From a virus, in IMG/VR virus record IMGVR_UViG_3300031974_004930, positions 1 to 28,591 of that record: 28,591 nucleotides of DNA, one strand, 5' to 3'. Shown one piece after another: positions 21,208-27,736 of the stretch. Positions within the stretch are counted from its first letter, which is position 1. Every line of letters starts with the position of its first letter. A program made the translations under genes and the position numbers. The notes below the pieces were generated by a model, which saw nothing but the letters and a program-made list of their open reading frames with translations, did no database searches and had not been told where the DNA came from.

Positions 21208-22126
21208 ACTCTAAAGCCTTTTCTAATGCCTTAATCTTAAGGTTTTTAGATTGACCATACCAAGCACTTTGAAGTCTTGCATCTGAGTCATTACCTCTCT
21301 CATGATCAGTATAGTAAGTAACAGCATTAAAAGCTGACCACCATGACCCTTGAGCGTAGTTAGCTCCAGGTTGAGAGTTAAGTAATTCTTCTAACCTTTG
21401 ACCAGGTCTAGATATTACAAGTTCGTCTGACTCTTTCTTAGAGTAAGTAGGGAATAAATCATTAAAGTATTCTCTAACGTTATCTAATTTAAACTGCCTA
21501 GTACCTAAGAACTGAGCCATCTCTTTATATTGATTCATCTTGAATTCAGCAACACCTAACATTCTTTTAACTTCATCAGCATCAAACTGCTTCTTATGAT
21601 TAAGTTTAACAACGTTATTAGCCTCTTGACTAAGAGAAAGAGTAAGAGTGTTATTACAAACTACTCTAATAGGTGTAAATCTAACATCAATAGATTGACC
21701 GAATCTATGTGGATTAGTAAATAAAAGATATGAATCAACTTTATCACCACCGAATAATTCAAACGAATCATTTACTTTAGCAAGACCCCATACAATTTGA
21801 CCACCTTTAAGTGAGCCAGCTGTATGCATCTGCATATCTCCTGATCTGACGAAGTCATCAAAGAATTCAAAAGCTTCGATATTCTGAACTGGGTTCCAGT
21901 TCTTACCAACTATATCTAATACTTTATTATCAGAAGATCTAACCAATGCTTTCTTTTCAGGTACTTCTGCACCTTCTAAAGTAACAAGGGTTTGTTTTTC
22001 AACTGACCAATCAAGTTCAGCTGCTTCCATCATTTGCTGGGGCGAAAGATCAGCAGGGACTTCGTGACCGAGTCCATGCCAAGGTAATTCTCCAGCGTAC
22101 GCCATAGTTTCAACTTCATGTGACAT
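21191..22126 (-). CDS. DUF932 family phage/plasmid protein
   Basis: 311 aa. Typical start MAYAGELPWHGLGHEVPA, then VGKNWNPVQNIEAFEFFDDF, and a central TNPHRFGQSIDVRFTPIRVVCNNTL block, which are the signatures of this widespread family (TIGR03299). Role unknown; members are found on phages, plasmids and near CRISPR or recombination genes. AAAGGAG lies before the ATG, and a near-consensus sigma70 promoter lies 44 nt upstream, so early expression by host polymerase is likely. First gene of the run down to 19679. Confidence 0.9.
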   Translation of the reverse strand: MSHEVETMAYAGELPWHGLGHEVPADLSPQQMMEAAELDWSVEKQTLVTLEGAEVPEKKALVRSSDNKVLDIVGKNWNPVQNIEAFEFFDDFVRSGDMQMHTAGSLKGGQIVWGLAKVNDSFELFGGDKVDSYLLFTNPHRFGQSIDVRFTPIRVVCNNTLTLSLSQEANNVVKLNHKKQFDADEVKRMLGVAEFKMNQYKEMAQFLGTRQFKLDNVREYFNDLFPTYSKKESDELVISRPGQRLEELLNSQPGANYAQGSWWSAFNAVTYYTDHERGNDSDARLQSAWYGQSKNLKIKALEKALEYAEAA

Positions 22127-22169
22127 AATATTTCTCCTTTTTATAATATATCAATTAATTTATAACTAT

Positions 22170-22198
22170 ATTATAGTCGCTAGAGCGCAAAAGGTCAA
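22170..22198 (-). promoter_or_regulatory. Sigma70-like early promoter for DUF932 operon
   Basis: TTGACC, 17 nt, TATAAT then ATAG on the - strand. The gap holds an AT-rich leader and an AAAGGAG ribosome site. Part of a set with the same spacing (also 24579, 25009, 26838). Confidence 0.8.
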
Positions 22199-22204
22199 CT
22201 CCTT

Positions 22205-22750
22205 TTACCAAATAATTCCATTTCTTTGTCTTAATCTAATTCTATCTTTTGAATGATATTGAATATTAAAACATAATCTTTCTTTTGAATCTTTTTGTGG
22301 GAGTGGTCTATGATACCACCAAAATGGCATTAAGTATAGTTTATTATTTTCTACTTGAATTATTTCTTCTTTAAATTTATTAATAGATGGATTAACATTA
22401 AGTAGTTGAAGCCCACCACCTTCTTTAGGAACATCTAAATAAAAAACTGTATTTAATTCTGCTTCAGGGTGATTGTGCCATACTGATCTACCGTTTGTAT
22501 TATTTTGAGCATATAACCAAACTTTAAATTCAGGTTGAGATAGAGGGAGGGGATGAAAGTGATAGCTTACAATATCAGTCCATAATGGTTTTATAATATC
22601 TAGTACAGCTTGTATTTTTACCTTTTTACTATACCCTGAACCATCACCTTTTTTTAAAGCATTATAGTAGTCACTTATAATCTGATCTTTAAATGGAGAT
22701 AATAAATCATTAATAGGAAATTTAGCAGAAAAAGGATGAGCTTGTTTCAT
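22205..22750 (-). CDS. Putative 2OG-Fe(II) oxygenase (PF13759/TIGR02466 type)
   Basis: 181 aa. Pattern VWHNHPEAELNTVFYLDVP, then GGGLQLLNVNP and LMPFWWYHRPL, R158 (KERLCFNIQY). The family has H-x-H spacing here (H92, H94) rather than H-x-D; distal H147 is present. Members seem common in marine phages, substrates unknown. It starts over the stop of the previous gene (TAATG) and ends just before the 22170-22198 promoter, so it closes the operon 23827-22205. Confidence 0.75.
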   Translation of the reverse strand: MKQAHPFSAKFPINDLLSPFKDQIISDYYNALKKGDGSGYSKKVKIQAVLDIIKPLWTDIVSYHFHPLPLSQPEFKVWLYAQNNTNGRSVWHNHPEAELNTVFYLDVPKEGGGLQLLNVNPSINKFKEEIIQVENNKLYLMPFWWYHRPLPQKDSKERLCFNIQYHSKDRIRLRQRNGIIW

Positions 22751-23133
22751 TAATATGAACGGGGTATAGGATGTCCTTGTGGATTAAGAGTAAAATCAAT
22801 ACCATTAATGTATAATTTATTATTTTTCCAGAATCTAATCACTTTGGGATTATCAGAATTATAAGCTTGAGTTAAAACAAGCAAAACTTCTGGATTATCT
22901 AATTCACCGTAATCAGTCATTCTATCAAGCTCAGTAAATGCAATATCTATATTTGTATAGAGAAATCTTTCCCAATATTCAACATTAGCAGGTGCCTCAA
23001 AAAGATTTTCTGTCCATAACAAGTAGTTTCCTGATTCAATTACATCTGAGTCAGGTAAAACTTTATATTTTTCTATTGCATAATCAGCAAGAGAAGGGTC
23101 ATCAGTAATATAATCATCTATACCATTAGCCAT
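22750..23133 (-). CDS. Hypothetical protein (127 aa)
   Basis: Acidic N terminus (MANGIDDYITDDPSLADYAI), a middle with LLWTENLFEAPANVEYWERF and a C-terminal part with KVIRFWKNNKLYINGIDFT. No motif I recognise; helical, soluble, no signal peptide. AAGGAG before the ATG. It lies between two oxygenase genes and overlaps both, so it may be a partner of one of them; this is inferred only from coupling. Confidence 0.75.
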   Translation of the reverse strand: MANGIDDYITDDPSLADYAIEKYKVLPDSDVIESGNYLLWTENLFEAPANVEYWERFLYTNIDIAFTELDRMTDYGELDNPEVLLVLTQAYNSDNPKVIRFWKNNKLYINGIDFTLNPQGHPIPRSY

Positions 23134-23827
23134 TTATATTCTCCTTGTAAAATTCTATTTCTTTATCTCTTATATCAGGCAAGTTATTATCTAATATTAA
23201 TCTATCAATATTTCCAGGCCAATAACTTTGATTACTAGTATCAAAATACTGGGCAAAAGAACCTACTTCTGATTCAACATCTATATAATGAAAATAGTGT
23301 TGAAAAGCATATTCATTATTATATGGTTCTCTATGATGAGGAATTTCACATCCTTTATAAACCAAAATATCTCCAACTTTAAGATCTACTTTTTGCTTAC
23401 CGTTTTTTGCTTCTAGCCATATAGGCCAAGGCGGTCCAGAATAAGCAAATGGCATAGTTACAGATACTTCACATGCTAGTCTATCAACATGCCATCTCAT
23501 ACCTTTAGAATCATTTAGATGAACTCTTCCAAAATGAAAGGTAGGAATAAGCCTTAATCCAAATTTTTCTTGCATTAAATCAAGTAAAAATGAATGCATC
23601 TTTGCATATGGATTATTTATACCATTGTGTGTCTGTATTTTATTCATAAATCCTGCATTAAAGCATTTATATTCAGTTTTAAATAAAATATCTTCTTCAT
23701 CAGTCTCAAACTGATCAATATTATCGTTCGCAAAATCTATTATATTTTCAATTAGTTCAATAGGTATAATATCCCTTAAGATAACATAACCATTATCTGT
23801 TAGTCTTTTACGATTTATGTTAGGCAT
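23126..23827 (-). CDS. 2OG-Fe(II) oxygenase, phytanoyl-CoA-hydroxylase-like
   Basis: 233 aa. N-terminal DNGYVILRDIIP is typical of the PhyH fold; the Fe site is H113-x-D115 (RWHVDRLACE) with distal H164 or H165 (EIPHHREP) after VGDILVYKG. The Arg that binds 2-oxoglutarate is not in the usual place after the distal His (QHYFHYID follows), so the cosubstrate site may differ. Substrate unknown. No Shine-Dalgarno; a late octamer CATAAATA lies 5 nt upstream of the ATG. Confidence 0.8.
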   Translation of the reverse strand: MPNINRKRLTDNGYVILRDIIPIELIENIIDFANDNIDQFETDEEDILFKTEYKCFNAGFMNKIQTHNGINNPYAKMHSFLLDLMQEKFGLRLIPTFHFGRVHLNDSKGMRWHVDRLACEVSVTMPFAYSGPPWPIWLEAKNGKQKVDLKVGDILVYKGCEIPHHREPYNNEYAFQHYFHYIDVESEVGSFAQYFDTSNQSYWPGNIDRLILDNNLPDIRDKEIEFYKENING

Positions 23828-23832
23828 ATAGT

Positions 23833-23840
23833 TATTTATG
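23833..23840 (-). promoter_or_regulatory. T4-type late promoter octamer (CATAAATA)
   Basis: CATAAATA, then ACTAT, then the ATG at 23827 on the - strand. It overlaps the stop of the 52-aa membrane gene. Same 5-nt spacing and lack of Shine-Dalgarno as at 18-25 and 19666-19673. Confidence 0.55.
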
Positions 23841-23994
23841 CAGTAAACGCCTCAATAAGCATAATAGTAATACCCATAACAAATGCACCATATAAAAAAT
23901 AGATAGCATTAAATACTCTATTAGCTGATTCATCTACTTTATCAAATGACTTCATTACTCTTTCATAATTTTCTTGAACTTTTGGATTTTCCAT
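23836..23994 (-). CDS. Small membrane protein (52 aa)
   Basis: Charged N-terminal helix (MENPKVQENYERVMKSFDKV) and a C-terminal membrane segment about 29-50 (YFLYGAFVMGITIMLIEAF). AGGAA lies about 10 nt before the ATG, 2 nt after the previous stop. Its stop codon is inside the late octamer of the next gene. Function unknown; topology would leave most of it in the cytoplasm. Confidence 0.65.
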   Translation of the reverse strand: MENPKVQENYERVMKSFDKVDESANRVFNAIYFLYGAFVMGITIMLIEAFTA

Positions 23995-23996
23995 AA

Positions 23997-24338
23997 TTAT
24001 TTTTTTCCTATATATTTTAAATCAGATTTAGGTATCACTTGATACGCTCCTTTATTATAGGCTGGAGCTATTGCATAACTAGAAGAAATTTTAAGTTGTT
24101 CTTCTTTAAAAGCCTTTTCCTCTCTAATACGTTTAACCCTTTGCTCTTCACTTTCTAATCTAGCTTTAAGATCTCTTAAATCAGACATATAAGAAGGCTC
24201 AGCGGCCCGGGAGGGCGCCTCATAGTTTCTGGAGGTATTGAAGCTATGAGACTTTTTAGGTTTAGATAAACTATTAGTCTTTCTTTTACGTCCATGCATA
24301 TCATAACGTAAAGAATTAACAGCGTTTATCATACCCAT
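23997..24338 (-). CDS. Hypothetical basic coiled-coil protein (113 aa)
   Basis: Strongly basic Ser-rich N terminus (HGRKRKTNSLSKPKKSHS), then a long charged helix (about 50-85, DLRDLKARLESEEQRVKRIR) and a short tail with AYNKGAYQVIPKSDLKYIG. A nucleic-acid or scaffold role would suit it but is not shown. A GC-rich patch (about 24203-24222, GCGGCCCGGGAGGGCGCCTC) encodes its Ala/Pro/Arg stretch and is unlike its surroundings. The ATG overlaps the stop of the previous gene by 1 nt. Confidence 0.65.
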   Translation of the reverse strand: MGMINAVNSLRYDMHGRKRKTNSLSKPKKSHSFNTSRNYEAPSRAAEPSYMSDLRDLKARLESEEQRVKRIREEKAFKEEQLKISSSYAIAPAYNKGAYQVIPKSDLKYIGKK

Positions 24339-24553
24339 TAAACGACCTTTAGTCCTTCACCAGACATTGCATAGTTATATGCAAAAGATAATAATCTTTC
24401 TGGGTTAGTTTCGTTCGCTACTTTTTGCATCGCTTTAGTTTTAGTTTCAGCTTTAGCATGAGACTCTATGATCATAGTAACCATAGCTTCTTTTCTTTCA
24501 CCTAAACTTCCTGCGTCGCGTACATTATTTAAATGTTCAGTTAAGTTTAACAT
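24338..24553 (-). CDS. Hypothetical helical protein (71 aa)
   Basis: MLNLTEHLNNVRDAGSLGER then an all-helical pattern ending MSGEGLKVV. AGGAG lies before the ATG and a TTGATT-17-TATAAT promoter sits 26 nt upstream, so it heads a short early operon. Not recognised. Confidence 0.7.
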   Translation of the reverse strand: MLNLTEHLNNVRDAGSLGERKEAMVTMIIESHAKAETKTKAMQKVANETNPERLLSFAYNYAMSGEGLKVV

Positions 24554-24578
24554 AATTTTTCTCCTAATATATTACTAT

Positions 24579-24607
24579 ATTATATACTCAGACGTATTTA
24601 AAATCAA
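24579..24607 (-). promoter_or_regulatory. Sigma70-like early promoter
   Basis: TTGATT, 17 nt, TATAAT then ATAG on the - strand, upstream of the 71-aa gene. It lies just beyond the terminator of the preceding gene (24615-24644). Confidence 0.75.
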
Positions 24608-24614
24608 CTGTTTT

Positions 24615-24644
24615 ATAAAAAGAAGGGAGGCTTTTCATCCTCCC
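24615..24644 (-). terminator. Rho-independent terminator
   Basis: On the - strand GGGAGG, 8-nt loop, CCTCCC, then TTCTTTTTAT. It ends the transcript of the winged-helix gene (24698-24955). The -35 box of the next promoter begins 8 nt further on. Confidence 0.85.
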
Positions 24645-24697
24645 GTGGGCTTTAAGTAACCACCTTGACATAGTAACGACTATGACGCCGAAAGCAA
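24645..24697 (-). other. Structured 3' leader-less spacer with a hairpin
   Basis: 53 nt between the winged-helix stop and the terminator. It holds a perfect CATAGT-CGTT-ACTATG hairpin (24669-24684) and a weaker GTGG/CCAC pairing near the terminator. No coding frame is convincing. It may be a 3' UTR, or a small RNA of about 85 nt together with the terminator. Confidence 0.4.
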
Positions 24698-24955
24698 TTA
24701 AGAAGCAGCTCTTAATGCTTTATATCCAGCAGCTACAACAGCTCTGGTTGGTGTACCTACTCTATAGAAAGTTTTAGTTCTTCCTTTAGAATCAGTTTTG
24801 CTATTTGCATATACTGCAACACCATTAGATCTTAAATCTGAGATTCGAGCTCTAATAGTTGCTGTTGAAGTATTATAAAAGTTAGCCATTTGAGCGGCTG
24901 TTCTTTCATTACCTTCTACAACTAATGTATTATATACTTTATCAAAAATAGACAT
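24698..24955 (-). CDS. Small winged-helix DNA-binding protein (85 aa)
   Basis: The helix-turn-helix is seen as ERTAAQMANFYNTSTATIRA followed by the recognition-type helix RISDLRSNGVAVYAN, then a wing-like hairpin (SKGRTKTFYRVG) and an Ala-rich tail. Layout fits a small MarR/ROK-type wing domain without effector domain. It would bind DNA as a dimer; target unknown, but the adjacent early promoters are candidates. GGAG before ATG; a TTGACT-17-TATAAT promoter 54 nt upstream; an intrinsic terminator downstream, so it is monocistronic. Confidence 0.75.
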   Translation of the reverse strand: MSIFDKVYNTLVVEGNERTAAQMANFYNTSTATIRARISDLRSNGVAVYANSKTDSKGRTKTFYRVGTPTRAVVAAGYKALRAAS

Positions 24956-25008
24956 ATGTCTTCTCCATAATTAATGTAAATACACCACGTATTTACTTCT
25001 AAGTCCAT

Positions 25009-25037
25009 ATTATATGAACTTTTATACTATAAGTCAA
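25009..25037 (-). promoter_or_regulatory. Sigma70-like early promoter
   Basis: TTGACT, 17 nt, TATAAT then ATGG on the - strand. The -35 box overlaps the last codons and stop of the glycosyltransferase gene. It serves the winged-helix gene. Confidence 0.8.
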
Positions 25038-25797
25038 CTACTTTAGGGTAATCTTTACAGTTTTTTACATATTGGTTATGATCAATCCATATACCATTCT
25101 TATCTGTATACCCATTCTGGTAGTTTTTCTTTTGTATTTTAAATAGTTCTTTATATGCAGCACTATCTCTAGGTGCAAAACGTTCACTACCAGGTGATGC
25201 TTGTACAGCTATTTTCTTTAACCTTGTATCAACGGCAAGACATTCACCGGCCATCTGAAGTGGTAATGTGTAATCAGAACCGTAAATCCATGCAAGAGTC
25301 ATATCATAACCGTACGTTTTGTTAAAAGCTTCCTTACTTATTATAAAACTATTAAGACATTGATGTTTTCTGCTCGGATCTTCTTTTAAATTTTCATAGA
25401 AAGTGCGAGCTCCACGAAAAAACTGAAAGGTTAGTGGGATATTAAACATCGGACCATAGAATTTAAGAAAATCACCGTCAATTAACATCTTTTTACACTT
25501 ATCATCATTAAAATCAATAACAATATCCATATCTAGTAGTGCGTTCCACATAAAATTGGTCTTTCTCATCAAAATATTACGGCAAACCTCGTTTCCCCAC
25601 CCTAAATCCTGTTCTACCCGGTACCCCTTCCAATTTTCCGGTAAATTCTCCGAGGTTAAGGGCTCATCTTGAGATCCATCATCGATTACCGTGAAATCGA
25701 AGTACTTTTCGTAAGGTTTATAGTGTTCTACTACTTCCATGAACAAATCATAGTTGTTATAGTACGTATAATTGATGTTAAGCCACTTATCTGTCAT
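25027..25797 (-). CDS. GT-A fold glycosyltransferase (family 2-like)
   Basis: About 256 aa from the ATG at 25797. Shows FTVIDDGSQDEPL (nucleotide-sugar binding) near 36-50, a D-x-D-type LLDMDIVIDF (about 89-98) for the metal, and IYGSDYTLPLQ in the acceptor half. The frame opens at 25857, but that start would overlap the oxygenase by 71 nt, while 25797 gives a normal N terminus for a GT2 enzyme (an 11-nt overlap). Likely transfers a sugar to a phage or host surface target, or to modified DNA; both are inference. Follows an oxygenase gene in the same operon. Confidence 0.8.
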   Translation of the reverse strand: MTDKWLNINYTYYNNYDLFMEVVEHYKPYEKYFDFTVIDDGSQDEPLTSENLPENWKGYRVEQDLGWGNEVCRNILMRKTNFMWNALLDMDIVIDFNDDKCKKMLIDGDFLKFYGPMFNIPLTFQFFRGARTFYENLKEDPSRKHQCLNSFIISKEAFNKTYGYDMTLAWIYGSDYTLPLQMAGECLAVDTRLKKIAVQASPGSERFAPRDSAAYKELFKIQKKNYQNGYTDKNGIWIDHNQYVKNCKDYPKVVDL

Positions 25798-26305
25798 AAA
25801 AGAATTGTATTGTACGTCTTTTCTTGTCTTGGAACACCGGGAGTGTAAAATGTACACAAGGTGCTATAACTAAGACACCCATTCCATAAGAAGGTGCGGT
25901 TATTATACTATCGCCGTAGGCGCCAACGCCGTCGGCAGCCGGTTCTCGCATACAAACGTTATGACCACCCCAATCTTCATCCCATACTTCATTAAGAAAG
26001 ATAGTTAACCCTGCAATATGATTAACATCTGAGTGAGGGGGAATGGCTTGACCGTAACCAACCTCATGAAAACCACGACGTATAGTACATGAACTATCTA
26101 ACTCATCGACATTATTAAATAAAAACTCATGTATAGATGTATCGTCAAACTGATTATTCCATTCATACTGACCTAATACCCAATGCTTATGCGTATCAGG
26201 GAAGTTAAAGTCCATGACATGATTATTAAAACAATCGTTATGATCAACATCAGTAACAAGATCTTTAAGTATGTAACAGTTAGAATAACGTTTAACTATT
26301 TGCAC
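25787..26305 (-). CDS. 2OG-Fe(II) oxygenase, GTG start
   Basis: 172 aa. H91-x-D93 (IPPHSDVNHIAGLTIFLN), DWGGHNV turn, distal H152 (PCVHFTLP) and R164 (KKRRTIQFFYD) give a complete site. The start is GTG (Met-Gln-Ile-Val), overlapping the stop of the small membrane gene (TAGTG). Paired with a glycosyltransferase, it could hydroxylate a target that is then glycosylated, as happens for hydroxylated residues or bases in other phages; there is no direct evidence here. Confidence 0.85.
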   Translation of the reverse strand: MQIVKRYSNCYILKDLVTDVDHNDCFNNHVMDFNFPDTHKHWVLGQYEWNNQFDDTSIHEFLFNNVDELDSSCTIRRGFHEVGYGQAIPPHSDVNHIAGLTIFLNEVWDEDWGGHNVCMREPAADGVGAYGDSIITAPSYGMGVLVIAPCVHFTLPVFQDKKRRTIQFFYDR

Positions 26306-26460
26306 TATCTATCGTCTACTATTTCTTCTAAGATACCGAGTGCTTCGGCGACTATTAATAATATACCGCAGGTAACCAAAGCTCCGAAGATGAGATATGC
26401 TCCGGCTGCGATACGTAATGCTGATTTAACGAGTGATACGTTAAGATGATTAAGATTCAT
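26305..26460 (-). CDS. Small membrane protein (51 aa)
   Basis: N-terminal amphipathic part (MNLNHLNVSLVKSALRIAA), then one hydrophobic span about 18-42 (AYLIFGALVTCGILLIVAEA) and an acidic tail (EEIVDDR). AGGAG before the ATG with a TATAAT box upstream. First gene of an operon with the oxygenase and glycosyltransferase. Function unknown. Confidence 0.7.
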   Translation of the reverse strand: MNLNHLNVSLVKSALRIAAGAYLIFGALVTCGILLIVAEALGILEEIVDDR

Positions 26461-26481
26461 AATATTCTCCTATAATCGTAT

Positions 26482-26510
26482 ATTATAGCCTCAAATAAGG
26501 CCGAGGTCCA
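26482..26510 (-). promoter_or_regulatory. Sigma70-like promoter, weak -35
   Basis: TGGACC, 17 nt, TATAAT on the - strand; the -35 agrees at 4 of 6 bases. The -35 box lies within the terminator stem at 26498-26536, so termination of one unit and start of the next are interlocked. Confidence 0.55.
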
Positions 26511-26536
26511 CTTCTTGTATATGGACCCGGCGGCCT
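26498..26536 (-). terminator. Two-part hairpin terminator after the 26557 gene
   Basis: On the - strand AGGCCG pairs with CGGCCT and an inner GGTCCA with TGGACC around an 11-nt loop; a short TTATTT follows. It lies about 20 nt after the stop at 26557. The T run is weak, so termination may be partial. Confidence 0.6.
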
Positions 26537-26556
26537 AAAGACATAAATATGTAGCT

Positions 26557-26814
26557 TTAATCAGTCTTTGAGGGCCATGTATGTTTAATCTCATCATACA
26601 AAGCATTGATAGTAGGTATGACCATAAAGTCTTCATGCCACTTAGGCATCTTCTTATGGGTCTTAGGATTGCATACCAGTGTATCTAAGAACTCAAATAC
26701 TGTGGTAGACCAATCTCCATATACCATACATGTACCTTCAATAGGACCATCTTTAAGTTCTACTCCCTTATCTAACCGACAAGCTTCTAATTTTCTTTCT
26801 ATTTCTTTGTTCAT
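26557..26814 (-). CDS. Hypothetical protein (85 aa)
   Basis: MNKEIERKLEACRLDKGVEL then EGTCMVYGDWSTTVFEFLDT and a C-terminal ALYDEIKHTWPSK. Two Cys pairs are too far apart to suggest zinc binding. No known family recognised. CGGAG precedes the ATG, with a TTGAAA-17-TATAAT promoter 24 nt upstream and a terminator downstream, so it is a single-gene early unit. Confidence 0.7.
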   Translation of the reverse strand: MNKEIERKLEACRLDKGVELKDGPIEGTCMVYGDWSTTVFEFLDTLVCNPKTHKKMPKWHEDFMVIPTINALYDEIKHTWPSKTD

Positions 26815-26837
26815 ATTATTCTCCGTATTATAGCCAT

Positions 26838-26866
26838 ATTATAATATAATCAGACCCCCCTTTCAA
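26838..26866 (-). promoter_or_regulatory. Sigma70-like early promoter
   Basis: TTGAAA, 17 nt (starting with six G), TATAAT then ATGG on the - strand. A second weaker TTGAAA-17-TATCTA lies just upstream. Confidence 0.75.
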
Positions 26867-26869
26867 CTA

Positions 26870-27058
26870 TTTTTTAGCGCGCAAAAATTTTTTAGATACG
26901 GGTTCTCAGAAAAAGTTTCAACCCTTTGAGAGACCGCTCACTGAACGCTGTTATCTAGATCCCCTATATCTGGAAAAAATCCTGCCCCGAATCTGAGTGG
27001 GTCGCAGCTCGTTTAGAAAGTCTCCGAGCTGCAAGAGACTGTAGTAGGGGGGTACTAC
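26870..27058. other. Gene-free stretch with several inverted repeats
   Basis: About 190 nt with no credible coding frame and a richer GC content by eye than its surroundings. Stems: GCAGCTCG (27004-27011) with CGAGCTGC (27025-27032); AGTCTC (27019-27024) with GAGACT (27035-27040), which overlaps and so competes with the first; GTAGTA (27041-27046) with TACTAC (27053-27058) around six G; and GGGTT with AACCC near 26900-26925. Some of this may end the DUF3846 transcript, but no clear T run follows. A regulatory RNA or replication origin is possible. Confidence 0.45.
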
Positions 27059-27424
27059 TTAAATGAGTTCAATTGCTTCGTGGAATTGAACAGACTTGAC
27101 GATGTTGTCTAAGTCAGATACACATCCGGTTAGGTCCCCTTCTTCTGTTGTAGCTAACAAAAGACCTTTTCCGGCATAAGCTTGGCCACCTATCTTGAAA
27201 AACTCCTGCCCTTCTTTAAGCAGTCCTTCCTCATCTACAATAAGTGTGTCTCTCCAATCAACAAATGTTGAGTTCGGATTAGCCATCTCTATCATGTCGC
27301 ACTCTAGTAGTTTGTAACACTCTTTTAGGGAGACTTTTTCGGAGACTTCTACTAGCTTTATACTCCTAGATGTGGGGTCAATTAAGACCCCATGTTGTTG
27401 CATATTAATAGTTACTTGATTCAT
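27059..27424 (-). CDS. DUF3846-like protein
   Basis: 121 aa. Typical pattern: GVLIDPTSRSIKLVEVSE, then LKECYKLLECDMIEMA, VDWRDTLIVDEEGLLK and a C-terminal GGQAYAGKGLLLATTEEGDL. This family is widespread in phages and plasmids as small early proteins of unknown role, often near replication or anti-restriction genes. It overlaps the previous gene (ATGA at 27424) and ends before the structured stretch. Confidence 0.8.
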   Translation of the reverse strand: MNQVTINMQQHGVLIDPTSRSIKLVEVSEKVSLKECYKLLECDMIEMANPNSTFVDWRDTLIVDEEGLLKEGQEFFKIGGQAYAGKGLLLATTEEGDLTGCVSDLDNIVKSVQFHEAIELI

Positions 27425-27672
27425 TATGCAGCACCCCCACCAAAGTTAGCTTTGAATGTTTCCGTTCTGATGTAATGCAAAACTTCATCTTTACCCCAAT
27501 TAGGTTTAGTGAAGTTAATCATCGCTTCATTATGCTCACAAGCTTCGCAGCAAGGGCCTTCTAAGTATCTTGATCTAGTAAAACTAGATTCACATACAAC
27601 GTTTGGAAGAAGACATACAACACAATCTTTAGTGTCACAATTTTCTTCGTTATTACAAAAATGTTTTATCAT
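27424..27672 (-). CDS. Cys-rich small protein, probable zinc binding (82 aa)
   Basis: Start at 27672 (MIKHFCNNEENCDTKDCVVC) has a perfect AAAGGAGG 5 nt upstream; the frame opens earlier (27726) but that part lies over the promoter. The Cys are spaced in pairs: C6, C12, C17, C20, then C27, and a CCEAC group near 41-45, which suggests one or two zinc knuckles. The C-terminal part (KDEVLHYIRTETFKANFGG) is helical. Not recognised. The promoter at 27709-27736 lies just upstream. Confidence 0.7.
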   Translation of the reverse strand: MIKHFCNNEENCDTKDCVVCLLPNVVCESSFTRSRYLEGPCCEACEHNEAMINFTKPNWGKDEVLHYIRTETFKANFGGGAA

Positions 27673-27708
27673 AATTACCTCCTTTGTATTTTGATTAAAC
27701 ATACTATT

Positions 27709-27736
27709 ATTATAGTAACATTTCAATTTTATTCAA
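27709..27736 (-). promoter_or_regulatory. Sigma70-like early promoter (16-nt spacer)
   Basis: TTGAAT, 16 nt, TATAAT on the - strand, upstream of the Cys-rich gene. The -35 box touches the last codons of the 27733-27942 gene. Confidence 0.6.

Noticed and set aside
25798-25857. Longer start for the glycosyltransferase at 25857
   Set aside because: It would overlap the oxygenase C terminus by 71 nt; 25797 gives a normal GT-A start.
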